In this document: piece after piece, positions 7,666 to 16,336 of the stretch | How the letters are laid out: each line of letters begins with the position of its first letter | How positions within the stretch are numbered: position 1 is the first letter of the stretch | DNA from: Thermoleophilaceae bacterium | Lineage (GTDB): Bacteria; Actinomycetota; Thermoleophilia; Solirubrobacterales; Thermoleophilaceae | DNA length: 64,000 bases | NCBI GenBank assembly: GCA_030446485.1 | Contig: JAUJNF010000011.1 | Location: 29,913-93,912 of the forward strand | Reading direction: 5' to 3' | Notes under the pieces: model-generated | Told to the model about the DNA's origin: nothing | Databases searched by the model: none | The model's input: only the letters and a program-made list of their open reading frames with translations | Program-made: the position numbers and the translations under genes

Positions 7666-9120
7666 GTGATCCTCGCCATCGACCAGGGCACGACCGGCAC
7701 CACCTGCATCGTGTTCGACGAGCGCGGACAGGTGGCCGGGCGCGCCTACCGGGAGTTCACGCAGCACTTCCCGCGCCCCGGCTGGGTGGAGCACGATGCG
7801 GGCGAGATCTGGGAGGTCACGCGCGCCGTGGGCCACGAAGCGCTGGCCGACGCGGGCGTCGACGGAGCAAGCCTCCAGGCCATCGGCATCACCAACCAGC
7901 GCGAGACGGCGGTCGCGTGGGACCGCTCGACCGGTGAGCCGCTCCACAACGCGATCGTCTGGCAGGACCGCCGCACGGCCGAGCGCTGCGACGAGCTTCG
8001 GGAGGCCGGTCACGATCCCCTCGTGCGCGAGCGCACCGGGCTCGTGATCGACTCCTACTTCTCGGGCACCAAGTTCGAGTGGCTGATCGCCAACGGCGTC
8101 GACCCGGGCAGCGCGGCCTTCGGCACCGTCGACTCCTGGCTGCTGCAGAAGCTCACCGGCCGCCACGCAACCGACTACTCAAACGCCAGCCGCACCATGC
8201 TCTTCGACATTCGCCGACTCGGATGGGACGAGGAGCTGTGCGCGCTGATGAGCGTGCCGATCGAAAGCCTCCCCGAGCCGCTGCCGAGCGCGCACGTGTA
8301 CGGAGAGACGACCGAGTTCGGCGGGCGTGTGCCGGTGGCCGGCGTGGCGGGCGACCAGCAGGCGGCGCTCTACGGACAGGCCTGCCACGAGCAGGGCCTC
8401 GGCAAGAACACCTACGGCACCGGCAACTTCTTCCTCCAGAACGCCGGGGCCGACCCGCCGGCGGTTCACGAGGGCCTCATTACCACCGTCGCCTGGGGCA
8501 TCGACGACCGGGTCGACTACGCGCTCGAGGCCAGCATCTTCGTGACCGGCGCCGCGGTGCAGTGGCTGCGCGACGGACTCGGCCTGATCGAGCACGCCGC
8601 CGAGACCGAGCAGTTGGCCGCCTCGTTGGAGTCGAACGACGGCGTGTACTTCGTGCCCGCCCTCACGGGACTCGGCTCGCCGCACTGGGACCCATACGCG
8701 CGCGGGACGATCGTGGGGCTCACGCGCGGCGCCGGCCGGGCTCACCTGGCGCGCGCCGCGCTGGAGGGCATCGCCCATCAGTCGGCCGACGCGGTGCGGG
8801 CCGCGGAGGCGGCCTCGGGCGTCGCCCTCGAGGAGCTGAGGGCCGACGGCGGCGCGACCGCCAACCACTGGCTGATGCAGTTCCAGGCCGACCTGCTGCA
8901 GGTGCCGGTGGTGGTGCCCGCCATCGCCGAGACCACCGCCCTGGGCGCGGCCTACCTCGCGGGCGTGGCGGTCGGGGCCTGGAGCGAGGCCGACACGCGG
9001 GCGATGTGGCGCGAGGCGGCGCGCTACGAGCCGCTCCTCTCGGCCGACGAGAGCGGCGCGCTCGCGGCCGACTGGACCCGCGCGCTCGAGCGCTCGCGCG
9101 GTTGGGCGCAGGGCGCGTAA
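7666..9120 (+). CDS. glpK: Glycerol kinase
   Basis: GlpK phosphorylates glycerol to sn-glycerol 3-phosphate with ATP. The 484-residue FGGY-family protein begins ILAIDQGTTGTTC (phosphate-binding) and contains GITNQRET, WQDRRT, DSYFSGTKFEWL, the GDQQAALYGQ segment, NTYGTGNFFLQN and the FGGY signature region GLGSPHWDPYARG, followed by ADGGATAN. Length fits the family (about 490-505). It starts at GTG 7666 with a TAGGCT -10 element 9 nt upstream. A glycerolipid acyltransferase starts 15 nt after its stop, so glycerol uptake is probably channelled into phospholipid synthesis as well as catabolism. No glycerol facilitator is present. Confidence 0.96.
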   Translation: MILAIDQGTTGTTCIVFDERGQVAGRAYREFTQHFPRPGWVEHDAGEIWEVTRAVGHEALADAGVDGASLQAIGITNQRETAVAWDRSTGEPLHNAIVWQDRRTAERCDELREAGHDPLVRERTGLVIDSYFSGTKFEWLIANGVDPGSAAFGTVDSWLLQKLTGRHATDYSNASRTMLFDIRRLGWDEELCALMSVPIESLPEPLPSAHVYGETTEFGGRVPVAGVAGDQQAALYGQACHEQGLGKNTYGTGNFFLQNAGADPPAVHEGLITTVAWGIDDRVDYALEASIFVTGAAVQWLRDGLGLIEHAAETEQLAASLESNDGVYFVPALTGLGSPHWDPYARGTIVGLTRGAGRAHLARAALEGIAHQSADAVRAAEAASGVALEELRADGGATANHWLMQFQADLLQVPVVVPAIAETTALGAAYLAGVAVGAWSEADTRAMWREAARYEPLLSADESGALAADWTRALERSRGWAQGA

Positions 9121-9123
9121 CCT
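9118..9123 (+). promoter_or_regulatory. Probable internal -10 element overlapping the glpK stop codon
   Basis: TAACCT, whose first three bases are the glpK stop codon, lies 11 nt before the ATG of the acyltransferase gene. It could give that gene an independent leaderless transcript. Motif-based only. Confidence 0.35.
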
Positions 9124-9134
9124 ACCCGTCGCTC

Positions 9135-9920
9135 ATGGGTAAGAAGCCAGCGTTGAAGCCCCAGGTCTACAAGGACGCCCGGCCCGCCGAGCACTTCCAG
9201 CGCTTCCACGAGCGGGTGCGCCGCGGGCGTCCGGACTGGATGTACGAGGTCGTGCGGCTCGTGCTCACCCCCTACCTGCTGGTGTTCTTCCGCACGCGGG
9301 CCATCAACACCGACAAGGTGCCCACGCACGGCCCGGCGATCGTCGCGCCCAACCACTTCTCCTTCCTCGACCACTTCTTCGTGTCCGTCTACCTGCGACG
9401 GAAGGTCCAGTTCATGGCCAAGTCGCAGCTCTTCAAGCCGCCGCTCCAGTTCATCTACACCCACGGCGGCGTGTTCCCCATCCGCCGTGGCCAGCGCGAC
9501 GACGAAGCCTTCAAGACGGCCCACGCCGTCCTCGCGCGCGGAGGCATCGTGGTGATGTACTGCGAGGGGGGCCGCTCGCGCACCGGCGACCTGGGCGAGC
9601 CCAAGCCGGGGATCGGGCGCCTGGCGCTTGAGTCCGGTGTCCCGGTGGTGCCCGCGGCAATAGCGGGATCGGCGGGCGTGCGCAACTGGAAGCGGCTGCG
9701 CTTCCCGAAGGTCACCGTTCAGTACGGCGACGCCTTCCGCTTCGAGCGCGCCGTGGAGCCGACGCGCGACCAGTCCCAGGCGGCGTCGGAGATCATCTTC
9801 GACCGCATCAAGGAGCAGTACTACGGCCTCCGCCAGGCCGGGCGGTCGCGGGCGGTACGCGCCGCACGCGCGGCCCGGCGCGCGGCTGAGTCGGCGGGCC
9901 GTCACCACGCCACGCCGTAG
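9135..9920 (+). CDS. 1-acyl-sn-glycerol-3-phosphate acyltransferase family protein (PlsC-like)
   Basis: A 261-residue membrane-associated acyltransferase. The catalytic block I is NHFSFLD (the NHx4D motif, near residue 75), followed by block II/III features GGVFPIRRGQRDD and the EGGRSRTGDL phosphate-binding segment, then GVPVVPAAIAG. A hydrophobic stretch (VVRLVLTPYLLVFF) near residue 40 likely anchors it at the inner face of the membrane. It would acylate lysophosphatidate or a related lysolipid. The C-terminus is an Arg/Ala-rich tail. It follows glpK by 14 nt and probably shares its transcript. PlsC-like specificity is inferred from family only. Confidence 0.88.
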   Translation: MGKKPALKPQVYKDARPAEHFQRFHERVRRGRPDWMYEVVRLVLTPYLLVFFRTRAINTDKVPTHGPAIVAPNHFSFLDHFFVSVYLRRKVQFMAKSQLFKPPLQFIYTHGGVFPIRRGQRDDEAFKTAHAVLARGGIVVMYCEGGRSRTGDLGEPKPGIGRLALESGVPVVPAAIAGSAGVRNWKRLRFPKVTVQYGDAFRFERAVEPTRDQSQAASEIIFDRIKEQYYGLRQAGRSRAVRAARAARRAAESAGRHHATP

Positions 9921-9975
9921 CCGGTCCGGGCTGCGTCCGTCGGGAGCGCGGGTCAGCACACCGCGACGGTGCGCG

Positions 9976-10383
9976 TCAGGCCAGCAGCCGCCGCACGATC
10001 TCGCGGTCGCGCTCGTGGGTCAGCAGGTCCGCGGCGGCAGCGACCGGGACCCAGCGCAGCTCGTCGACCTCCCGGTTGGGAGCGAAGGCGCCGCCCTCGA
10101 CTGCCATCTCCCAGTAGTGCACGGTCTTCGGCCGGCCCTTGGGATCGACGTACTCCACGACTCCGAGCGGTCGCCCCAGGCGGCAGCGGAAGCCGGTCTC
10201 CTCCTCGACCTCCCTCAGGGCGGCCTGCTCCTCGGTCTCGCCGGGGTCGAGCTTGCCCTTGGGGAGCGACCAGTCGCTGTACTTCGGGCGGTGCACGATG
10301 GCGATCTCCTCGGCCTCGCCGCCGCCCCTCAGGACTAACCCGCCCGCGGCGCGCACCAGGCGCGACCGGTCCGGCTCAGCCAT
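9976..10383 (-). CDS. Nudix hydrolase
   Basis: A 135-residue MutT-like protein with a complete Nudix box, beginning GKLDPGE and ending REVEEETGF, which binds the divalent metal and cleaves nucleoside-diphosphate-linked substrates. Just before the box is WSLPKGK, a pattern often found in diadenosine polyphosphate or (d)NTP hydrolases. The frame is open to 10539, but ATG at 10383 is preferred because the family domain begins within 10 residues of it. It overlaps the end of the upstream MBL-fold gene by 8 nt, so the two are coupled. The true substrate is not determinable from sequence. Confidence 0.9.
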   Translation of the reverse strand: MAEPDRSRLVRAAGGLVLRGGGEAEEIAIVHRPKYSDWSLPKGKLDPGETEEQAALREVEEETGFRCRLGRPLGVVEYVDPKGRPKTVHYWEMAVEGGAFAPNREVDELRWVPVAAAADLLTHERDREIVRRLLA

Positions 10384-11284
10384 ACGACGGTTCGAGGCTG
10401 CGCCAGGCCCGCATGTCGTGGCCCGGGACGACCACGGCATCCGGCGTCTGCTCCCGGTAGAGCTGGATTTCGCGCAGCGAGCGCCGGAAGAGGTGCTCGT
10501 CCTCCATGCGGGCCGGGAGGTCACCCGACTCGATCGCACGCCGGGTGTAGGCGGCGTCGCCCACGATCAGCACCTCGGCACCGGCCGCCCGGGCCACTAC
10601 CGACAGGTGGCCGTGCGTGTGACCCGGAGTCGACACCAGCCGCACGCTGCCGTCGCCCAGCAGGTCGAGGGAGCGGCCGAAGCTCGCGAACGAGCCGGTG
10701 CCCTCGGACTCGAAGTCCACGGTTCGGTAGTCGAAGCCGTGGTCGAACTGCGACCGCACGTACCCGTGCAGCGCCGCGCGCGGCGCGGTGGCCGCCGCCC
10801 ACTCCCGCCGGTCGAAGACGAACCGGGCGTCCGGGAAGTCCGACATCGCGCTAGCGTGATCGAGGTGGAGGTGGGTCATGACCACCACGCGCACCGATGC
10901 GGGCTCGATGCCGCGCGCCCGTAGCTGGGCCGTCACGGCCTGGGCGGGCTCGGTCTTCAGCTCCTTGAATATGAGCTTGCCGAGCCGACCGAGGTTCTGC
11001 TGTGGATCGATGGCCACCGAGGGGTGGAGCCCGGTGTCCACCAGCACCGGCCCGGCGCTCGGGTGCTCGAGCACAAAGGCCACGATCGGAAACGTGGCCC
11101 ATTGATCTCGTGGCACCCTCACGCCCATTGCCTTGAGGGTGGCGCCGCGGCCCTCGACGCGGTGGAAGTAGGCGGCCGGGCCGAGGGCGGTGCCGCAGAG
11201 CAGCGGATGGACCTTCACGGTCGCACCGGCGCGGGCGCCGGGTAGGGGCAGCTCGGCCGGCTGCGGATCGGCGACGGTGGCCAT
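10376..11284 (-). CDS. MBL-fold metallohydrolase, N-acyl-homoserine-lactonase-like
   Basis: A 302-residue metallo-beta-lactamase-fold enzyme. The zinc motif THLHLDHAS (HxHxDH, near residue 140), the later TPGHTHGHLSV histidine, the bridging aspartate in IVGDAAYT and VVPGHD near the end make a complete dinuclear metal site. The N-terminal layout (VLVDTGLHP, then a long insert before the HxHxDH) is like the lactonase branch. Quorum quenching should not be assumed; many such proteins hydrolyse other lactones or esters. It starts at ATG 11284 and is coupled to the downstream Nudix gene. The divergent SDR gene begins 79 nt away. Confidence 0.85.
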   Translation of the reverse strand: MATVADPQPAELPLPGARAGATVKVHPLLCGTALGPAAYFHRVEGRGATLKAMGVRVPRDQWATFPIVAFVLEHPSAGPVLVDTGLHPSVAIDPQQNLGRLGKLIFKELKTEPAQAVTAQLRARGIEPASVRVVVMTHLHLDHASAMSDFPDARFVFDRREWAAATAPRAALHGYVRSQFDHGFDYRTVDFESEGTGSFASFGRSLDLLGDGSVRLVSTPGHTHGHLSVVARAAGAEVLIVGDAAYTRRAIESGDLPARMEDEHLFRRSLREIQLYREQTPDAVVVPGHDMRAWRSLEPSYG

Positions 11285-11348
11285 GCTTCTCGACCATAAC
11301 GGCGCCCGCCCGTCCCAGACCGGCGACGACCTGCTCCGGGCGCGCGGA

Positions 11349-11354
11349 TAACCT
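11349..11354 (+). promoter_or_regulatory. Probable -10 element of the PECR-like SDR
   Basis: TAACCT lies 9 nt before the ATG at 11364, without a Shine-Dalgarno sequence in between. It fits the leaderless promoter pattern of this window. Confidence 0.4.
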
Positions 11355-11363
11355 GCCGCCCCC

Positions 11364-12197
11364 ATGCCCTCGCGCATCTTCGCCCCGGGCCTGCTCGACG
11401 GCCAGGTGATCGTGGTCACGGGCGGTGGCTCGGGCCTCGGCCGGGCCACGGCGCTGGAGCTGGCGGCCTGCGGCGCACGAGTGGTGGTGGCCGGCCGGCG
11501 GCAGGAGCCCCTCGACGAGACGGCGGCGTTGTGCGAGAGCGGGCGCGGAGAGGCGGTGGCCTGCGATATCCGCGAGGAGGACCAGGTCGGCTCGCTGATC
11601 GACGGAGTGCTCGAGCGCCACGGGCAGATCGACATGCTCGTGAACAACGCCGGCGGGCAGTACATGACCCCCGCGGAGGACATCACGCCCAAGGGCTTCC
11701 GGACGGTGGTGCGGCTGAACCTCGAGGGCACGTGGCTGATGACCCACGCCGTCGCCACGAAGGCCATGATCCCCGGCGGCGGCGGCAAGATCGTGAACGT
11801 GACGCTGTCGCCGCACCAGGGGCTGCCCGGCATGGCGCACTCGTCGGCCGCCCGGGCGGCGGTCGAGAACCTGACGCGCGTCCTGTCGATCGAGTGGGCT
11901 CGCTACGGCATCCGGCTGACCGCCCTCGCCGCGGGGCACTTCGCCACCGAGGCGATCAAGAAGTACCCGAAGCCCGTCTCCGAGGGGGTGGCCCGGACGG
12001 TGCCGATGCAGCGCCTCGGCGAGCCCGACGAGCACGCCTGGCTCGTGGCCTACCTGGCCTCACCAGCCGGCGACTACCACTCGGGCTCGGTGCTCACCGT
12101 CGACGGGGCGAGGGACAACTGGCTCGGCCCGTGGCCGCCCGAAGCGCTCACCGACGCCGGCGGCGATCCGCTGAAGGAGGAGCGCAGGTCGAAGTAG
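11364..12197 (+). CDS. SDR-family oxidoreductase, peroxisomal trans-2-enoyl-CoA reductase-like
   Basis: A 277-residue short-chain dehydrogenase/reductase with the cofactor motif VVTGGGSGLGRATA, a basic residue pattern AGRRQEPL after beta-2 suggesting NADP(H), and LVNNAGGQY. At the place of the usual YxxxK catalytic pair it reads HSSAARAAVENLT: serine replaces tyrosine and arginine replaces lysine. From memory, the same HSGAARA-type motif occurs in peroxisomal trans-2-enoyl-CoA reductase, and the C-terminal DGARDNW also resembles that branch, so an enoyl-CoA reductase role is plausible. That resemblance is recalled, not aligned here. It ends 23 nt from the converging frameshifted LVIVD gene. 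Confidence 0.8.
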   Translation: MPSRIFAPGLLDGQVIVVTGGGSGLGRATALELAACGARVVVAGRRQEPLDETAALCESGRGEAVACDIREEDQVGSLIDGVLERHGQIDMLVNNAGGQYMTPAEDITPKGFRTVVRLNLEGTWLMTHAVATKAMIPGGGGKIVNVTLSPHQGLPGMAHSSAARAAVENLTRVLSIEWARYGIRLTALAAGHFATEAIKKYPKPVSEGVARTVPMQRLGEPDEHAWLVAYLASPAGDYHSGSVLTVDGARDNWLGPWPPEALTDAGGDPLKEERRSK

Positions 12198-12220
12198 GGC
12201 GCCGCGCCTGCGGTCGCGCT

Positions 12221-12652
12221 CTAGCGAGCCCGCCGGAGCCTGAAGGTTCGGCGGAAGGCCGTTACCTCGGACTCGCCGAAGCGCACGTACGCGGCGGGCG
12301 GGCGCGCGTGGTCCGCCGCTTCCCGACAAGGCGAAGCGCCCGGTCCGAGAGCTGCACCGTGAGCACCTGCTGCCTCTTGTTCGCGGAGAGGAGAACGGCT
12401 CGCGTCCGAGCCGGAGGTACCTGACACGGCTGGACCCCTTGCGACGCACGCGCTTGACATGCAGCGTCAGCACGCCGGTACAGCGAATGGTTTGCCTGCA
12501 GATCACCCGTACGCGCGCCACTCCCGACCGGCTCGGCGTGATCGGCCTACCGGAGAGGCGGAAGAAGGGGGCCGCCTCACCTGACGGCTCCTGGGGCTGC
12601 GGTGGCGGCTGCGACGTGCCCGGACCCTGACCGGGCGCGACGGCCACTCCCC
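12221..12652 (-). pseudogene. Out-of-frame C-terminal extension of the LVIVD-repeat protein
   Basis: The LVIVD gene reads TGA at 12577, but just before it, at a run of four C (about 12649-12652), another frame continues as a proline-rich linker (GTSQPPPQPQEPSGEA) and then a small domain, ARVRVICRQTIRCTG-VLTLHVKRVRRKG. This is the kind of Cys-containing beta domain seen at the ends of secreted actinobacterial proteins, and the subtilisin at 57.6 kb ends in a similar one. Two more frame changes (about 12390 and 12330) are needed to reach the tail AYVRFGESEV-FRRTFRLRRAR and the TAG at 12221. The parsimonious reading is one longer gene, 12221-14043, with three indels. Confidence 0.55.
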
Positions 12653-14043
12653 TGCTCCTCGGCGCGCTGCACTTCAGCGGGTCCGGACGTGGTGGGCCAG
12701 CGGTTGCCGCTCTCGCCCGTGTAGCGAAGTACGTCCATGCCGCGGACGATGTCGCCGGTGAAGATGTAGCCGTTGTGGGGCTTTGCGGCCCAGGTGTCGG
12801 CGCCGGTCGGAATGAAGAACCCGAGTTGCTTGGCCTTGGCGGCGTTCGAGTAGTCCACCACGCGCGTGCCGCGGCCGTACCAGGCGGTGACCAGGCGGTT
12901 CTCGGCGGGGGCCTGCCAGAGCACGTGGATGGTGCAGGCCTTCTCGGGATCGTCCTGGGCCTGCGCCGGGATGTTGAACGTGGAGATCTTGGGCTGGCCG
13001 TTCACGCCGGCAACCGTTCCGTCGGGCCTCAGGCCGTAGAAGTGCAGGGCGCCGATGTCCGCCGCGTCGCCCGTCGGGCCCGTGACCGGTATCTCGCCAC
13101 CCACCGTCGTAGCGCCACCCTTCCCGCAGCCGGGACCGGCGGCTCCGCCTGCGAACTCGTCGGTCACGAGCAGGAGGCTGCGATCGAAGTTGGGCTCGGC
13201 CTGGTGAGAGATCGACACGCCGGGGTCGGTGATCCGCTGCAGCCGCTTGGGCTTGGTGGGGTCGGTGAGGTCGAGCACGTCGTGCCCCGTGATCGACGCC
13301 GCGTAGCCGAGATCACGGCCATCGGGACGGTGGTCGATGATCAGGTCATGCGGTGAGTTCTCCCGGCCGTAGTCCAGGTTGCCGACCTTCTTGGCGAACC
13401 CCTTCTCCGGCTTCGAGAGGTCGAAGATCTCGAGCTTCGAGTAGTCGTTCACCCAGTTGTCGACGTAGAGGATCGGGTAGTTCAGCGTGGTGTTGTGGGC
13501 ACCGATCTGCGTCGGGATGAAGTCGAGCTCGACCGGATTGGCGGGGTTCGAGACGTCCAGGTAGACGGCGCCCTCCTGGCCCCTGTGGCAGCCGTTGTTC
13601 TTGGTGTCGATGGCCATGACCGCAAAGCGCCCGTCGGGGGAGAGCTGGATGTCGTTCTGGCCGCCGGGGCAGGCGAACTTGCCGACACGCTTCGGCTGTC
13701 GCGGGTCCGAGATGTCGATCACGACCATGCCCTCGCCGTAAGAGCCGACAAAGGCGTGGTTGCCGTGCAGCTCCAGGTCTGATGCGGCTACGCCCTGCGT
13801 GCCGGGGTCGATCGGCACGTTGGCCACGAGCTCGAAGTTCTCGCCGACGCCGGTGAGCGGTTGCGGCTCAGGCGCAGCGATCATCGCCGTCTGGCGCACC
13901 TCGGCGAAGCGGTTGAAGGCGCCGAAGCTGTCGGAGGCGCCCGGGTGATCGGCTACCGCCGCGGGGGCCAAGGCGAGCAGTGTCGCGAGCAGTCCCGCGC
14001 TCGATGCCCCCAGGCGACCCGACTTACCCCCGCGAAGACCCAC
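12577..14043 (-). CDS. Secreted LVIVD-repeat beta-propeller protein
   Basis: A 488-residue exported protein. After a GTG start at 14043, chosen because GGAAGG lies about 8 nt upstream and a signal peptide begins there, come basic residues, a hydrophobic run (AGLLATLLALAPA) and a probable cleavage before DHPG. The mature part has blades with VVIDISDP and DVSNPANPVEL signatures of LVIVD repeats, plus GAHNTTLNYPILYVDNW and HDVLDLTDPTKPKR. Such proteins are thought to be extracellular; no enzymatic function is established. The upstream ATG at 14115 would add 24 residues before the signal peptide. Its apparent stop is probably caused by a frameshift. It lies downstream of a secreted metallophosphoesterase and is probably cotranscribed. 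Confidence 0.8.
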   Translation of the reverse strand: MGLRGGKSGRLGASSAGLLATLLALAPAAVADHPGASDSFGAFNRFAEVRQTAMIAAPEPQPLTGVGENFELVANVPIDPGTQGVAASDLELHGNHAFVGSYGEGMVVIDISDPRQPKRVGKFACPGGQNDIQLSPDGRFAVMAIDTKNNGCHRGQEGAVYLDVSNPANPVELDFIPTQIGAHNTTLNYPILYVDNWVNDYSKLEIFDLSKPEKGFAKKVGNLDYGRENSPHDLIIDHRPDGRDLGYAASITGHDVLDLTDPTKPKRLQRITDPGVSISHQAEPNFDRSLLLVTDEFAGGAAGPGCGKGGATTVGGEIPVTGPTGDAADIGALHFYGLRPDGTVAGVNGQPKISTFNIPAQAQDDPEKACTIHVLWQAPAENRLVTAWYGRGTRVVDYSNAAKAKQLGFFIPTGADTWAAKPHNGYIFTGDIVRGMDVLRYTGESGNRWPTTSGPAEVQRAEEQGSGRRARSGSGHVAAATAAPGAVR

Positions 14044-14115
14044 AGCCCGCCCCTTCCCGAAACGGCTCGACGGTAAACCTCCCGCCCGTTGGCACCTGCC
14101 CGCTCGCGCCTTCAC

Positions 14116-16176
14116 CTAGCGGCCCCGCCTATGGCACTGCTGCCGCCCGGCGCGCCGGGCGCTCTGGTGCGAGCGCTGGTTGGGACCGCCACCGCAGTGA
14201 ACGCCGCTCCGCCGCTTGGGCCGCGGGCGGGAGCGCGGCTTGGGACGCGGACGAGGGCGCGGCTTGGGCTGCGGGCCCGCCTGCGACGGGAACGGATTGG
14301 CCACCAGCAGCTCGACGTTGCGGTCCCTCGGCTTCCCGCGCGACGAGTTCGCCGCCTCCTCTGTCCCCGGGTCGGGGTCTTCATCGGCGTCCGGATCGTT
14401 GAAGGCGAGCTCGCGTGAGATCGAGGCCAGCAGGTCGGGCAGCCGCCCGGGTGACAGGGCCAGCCCGGGATCCGGCGCCGCGGCGTGGTCGATCACCGTG
14501 CCGAAGATCGACACCGTGCCGTCGCGGTTGTCGACCAGGTCGATGAGCCGCGACTGCTGCGGGAAGTCGATGTGCGAGGCGGTGTTCACCTCCCAGAAGC
14601 CGTGCCGGCTCGAGGTCCCCGCTCGCGTGGCGCCACCGGCCGGTCCGAAGGGCGTGATGCGGTTGTTGTGCTCGTGGCCGTTCACGTAGGCGATCACGCT
14701 CGGATGGCGCAGGAAGAGGCACCGCACCGTCTCGTTCGACGTGGGCTCGGCCGTGGCGCTGTTGGTGGGGCAGGCCCCGCCGCTCGCGCCACCGAAGTGC
14801 ACCTCGCGAGTGTCCTCACCGCCCTGGTCGCCGGGGGGGAAGGGGCTCTCGGCCTCCTGGTCCATCGTCCGAAGCGAGTGGTGCGCGAAGAGCATCACGA
14901 GCTCCCTGGCCTTGTCGGCCTCCAGCAGCTGGCGGTGCATCCAGCGGAACTGCGGGTCGTCGATGTTGCCGCCGGCGCCGCCGCCCTCGTTGATCGAGTC
15001 GAGCACGATGAAGCGCAGGCCCTTCCGTGGCTTGAGCACGAAGTTGCCCTGGCCGCTCTCGATGTTGGCCTGAGTGAATCCGTGGCCGCGAGGTGCGCCC
15101 GTGCTCGAGAAGTGCTCGCGGATGTAGTCCGCCTTCTTGAGGGGTACGCGCGCCGGGTCGCTCGGGACCTTCATGAACGAGCCGCCGAAGTTCTGTGGGT
15201 TGCCGGCAAGTAGCGGCGCGATCTCGGCGAACAAGATCTGGTTGACACGGCGCAGGTCCTCCTCGGTCACCCCGCCCTGCCCGATCATTGCCAGCTCGGC
15301 CTGCGCGGCAGGGGACAGGTTGCTCGGCTTGTTGCAGCCGGTGGCGATGGCCTCGAAGGCGGCATTGCGCGGCTGGTTGCCCTGCACCAGGCCGTCGTGG
15401 TTGCCGAAGATGCCGTACCACGGCACGCCCAGGCCGGTGGCCGCGAAGGGGCGGTTCATGTCCTCGTAGAGGCCCGGGAAGTCGCGCGACTGGATGCGCT
15501 TGCCCTCGGACATCACGTTGTCCGCCTCGTTGGGCGAGTAGCCACGCCCGTCCACGCCCGGCCCGCTCGCGTCCGGCTCGTAGTACTCGTTGCCACCGCG
15601 CACGCCGTCGTACAGGCCGTCGCGCGGCTCGCCGCACTCGTCAAAGCCCACGCCGGAGTCGGGGTTCACCTGCTTGCCGCCGTCCAGGAGGTCGATGTAC
15701 CAGCGCGTCTCGTTGAGCTGGGTGTTGTCGGTGTTGTCGCCGGTGGTCATCACGAGCTCCACCGCACGGCCGTCGACCGGGCTGCGAGCCGTGCGGACCT
15801 GGTTGACCATCTGCTCGAGCACCTGCGCGGTGATGCCCTCCTGGGGCCGCCAGGCGGAGGTGAACGGGGCGCCGAGGCGATCGAGGAACTCCACGCGCAG
15901 GGGCGACTCCTCGTCGATCACGTGGGTGTCGGTCAGCTGGCCGAAGAAGATCCGCTGACGGCGCCGGGCCTCGCGCCCGGCCCTGGCCCTGGCCAGCTCC
16001 TCACGGACGAGGTGACGCTCGCCCGGCCCCGGCTCGAGGCGGTTGTCCCCCGCGGCGTCCACCAGCGTCTGCTCGAGCGTGGTCACGGCAGAGGCCGGTC
16101 CCGCGCTGCAGAGCGCCACGACGACAAAGGCGACCATCCCGGCCGGCGCCAGGCGCCTGCGCCCCCCTCGAACCAC
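14116..16176 (-). CDS. Secreted metallophosphoesterase (calcineurin-like)
   Basis: A 686-residue exported phosphoesterase. The signal peptide is clear (basic MVRGGRRRL, hydrophobic MVAFVVVALCSAG, then ASA). The metal-site motifs occur in order: QLTDTHVID near residue 105, TTGDNTDN, YGIFGNHDG, LFAHHSLR and NGHEHNN, so the dinuclear centre looks complete. The length and the large insert between GDN and GNHD match the TIGR03767-type actinobacterial group as I recall it. The last 60 residues are an Arg/Pro/Lys-rich tail (PKPRPRPRPKPRSRPRPKR) with no fold. AGGAGG lies upstream of the GTG start. It is one of three secreted proteins in this run, two of them phosphoesterases, suggesting external phosphate scavenging. 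Confidence 0.88.
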   Translation of the reverse strand: MVRGGRRRLAPAGMVAFVVVALCSAGPASAVTTLEQTLVDAAGDNRLEPGPGERHLVREELARARAGREARRRQRIFFGQLTDTHVIDEESPLRVEFLDRLGAPFTSAWRPQEGITAQVLEQMVNQVRTARSPVDGRAVELVMTTGDNTDNTQLNETRWYIDLLDGGKQVNPDSGVGFDECGEPRDGLYDGVRGGNEYYEPDASGPGVDGRGYSPNEADNVMSEGKRIQSRDFPGLYEDMNRPFAATGLGVPWYGIFGNHDGLVQGNQPRNAAFEAIATGCNKPSNLSPAAQAELAMIGQGGVTEEDLRRVNQILFAEIAPLLAGNPQNFGGSFMKVPSDPARVPLKKADYIREHFSSTGAPRGHGFTQANIESGQGNFVLKPRKGLRFIVLDSINEGGGAGGNIDDPQFRWMHRQLLEADKARELVMLFAHHSLRTMDQEAESPFPPGDQGGEDTREVHFGGASGGACPTNSATAEPTSNETVRCLFLRHPSVIAYVNGHEHNNRITPFGPAGGATRAGTSSRHGFWEVNTASHIDFPQQSRLIDLVDNRDGTVSIFGTVIDHAAAPDPGLALSPGRLPDLLASISRELAFNDPDADEDPDPGTEEAANSSRGKPRDRNVELLVANPFPSQAGPQPKPRPRPRPKPRSRPRPKRRSGVHCGGGPNQRSHQSARRAGRQQCHRRGR

Positions 16177-16263
16177 CCCTCGACCTCCTGGTTACCGAAC
16201 TGTGAAAAAGCTGTGAACGAGGAATGGTGCCAGAGGCGGGGTGTGGGAGCGCCAGGCGGAACG

Positions 16264-16331
16264 GGTTGACAGCGGACAGTTGAGCCCGCCTTCGGTCCGC
16301 CCTGTCAACTGTCAACTGTGAACCGTCAACC
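16264..16331. repeat. Facing heptad arrays forming a hairpin, 3' of the FabG-like gene
   Basis: Read along the minus strand from the SDR stop (16337), after 5 nt, there are four 7-bp units: GGTTGAC, GGTTCAC, AGTTGAC, AGTTGAC (16331-16304). On the plus strand, 16264-16284, three units of the same family face them: GGTTGAC, AGCGGAC, AGTTGAG. The inner units pair (GACAGTTGA with TCAACTGTC) around a loop of about 21 nt. The array may act as a transcription terminator or as a repeat element. Confidence 0.7.
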
Positions 16332-16336
16332 GCAGT

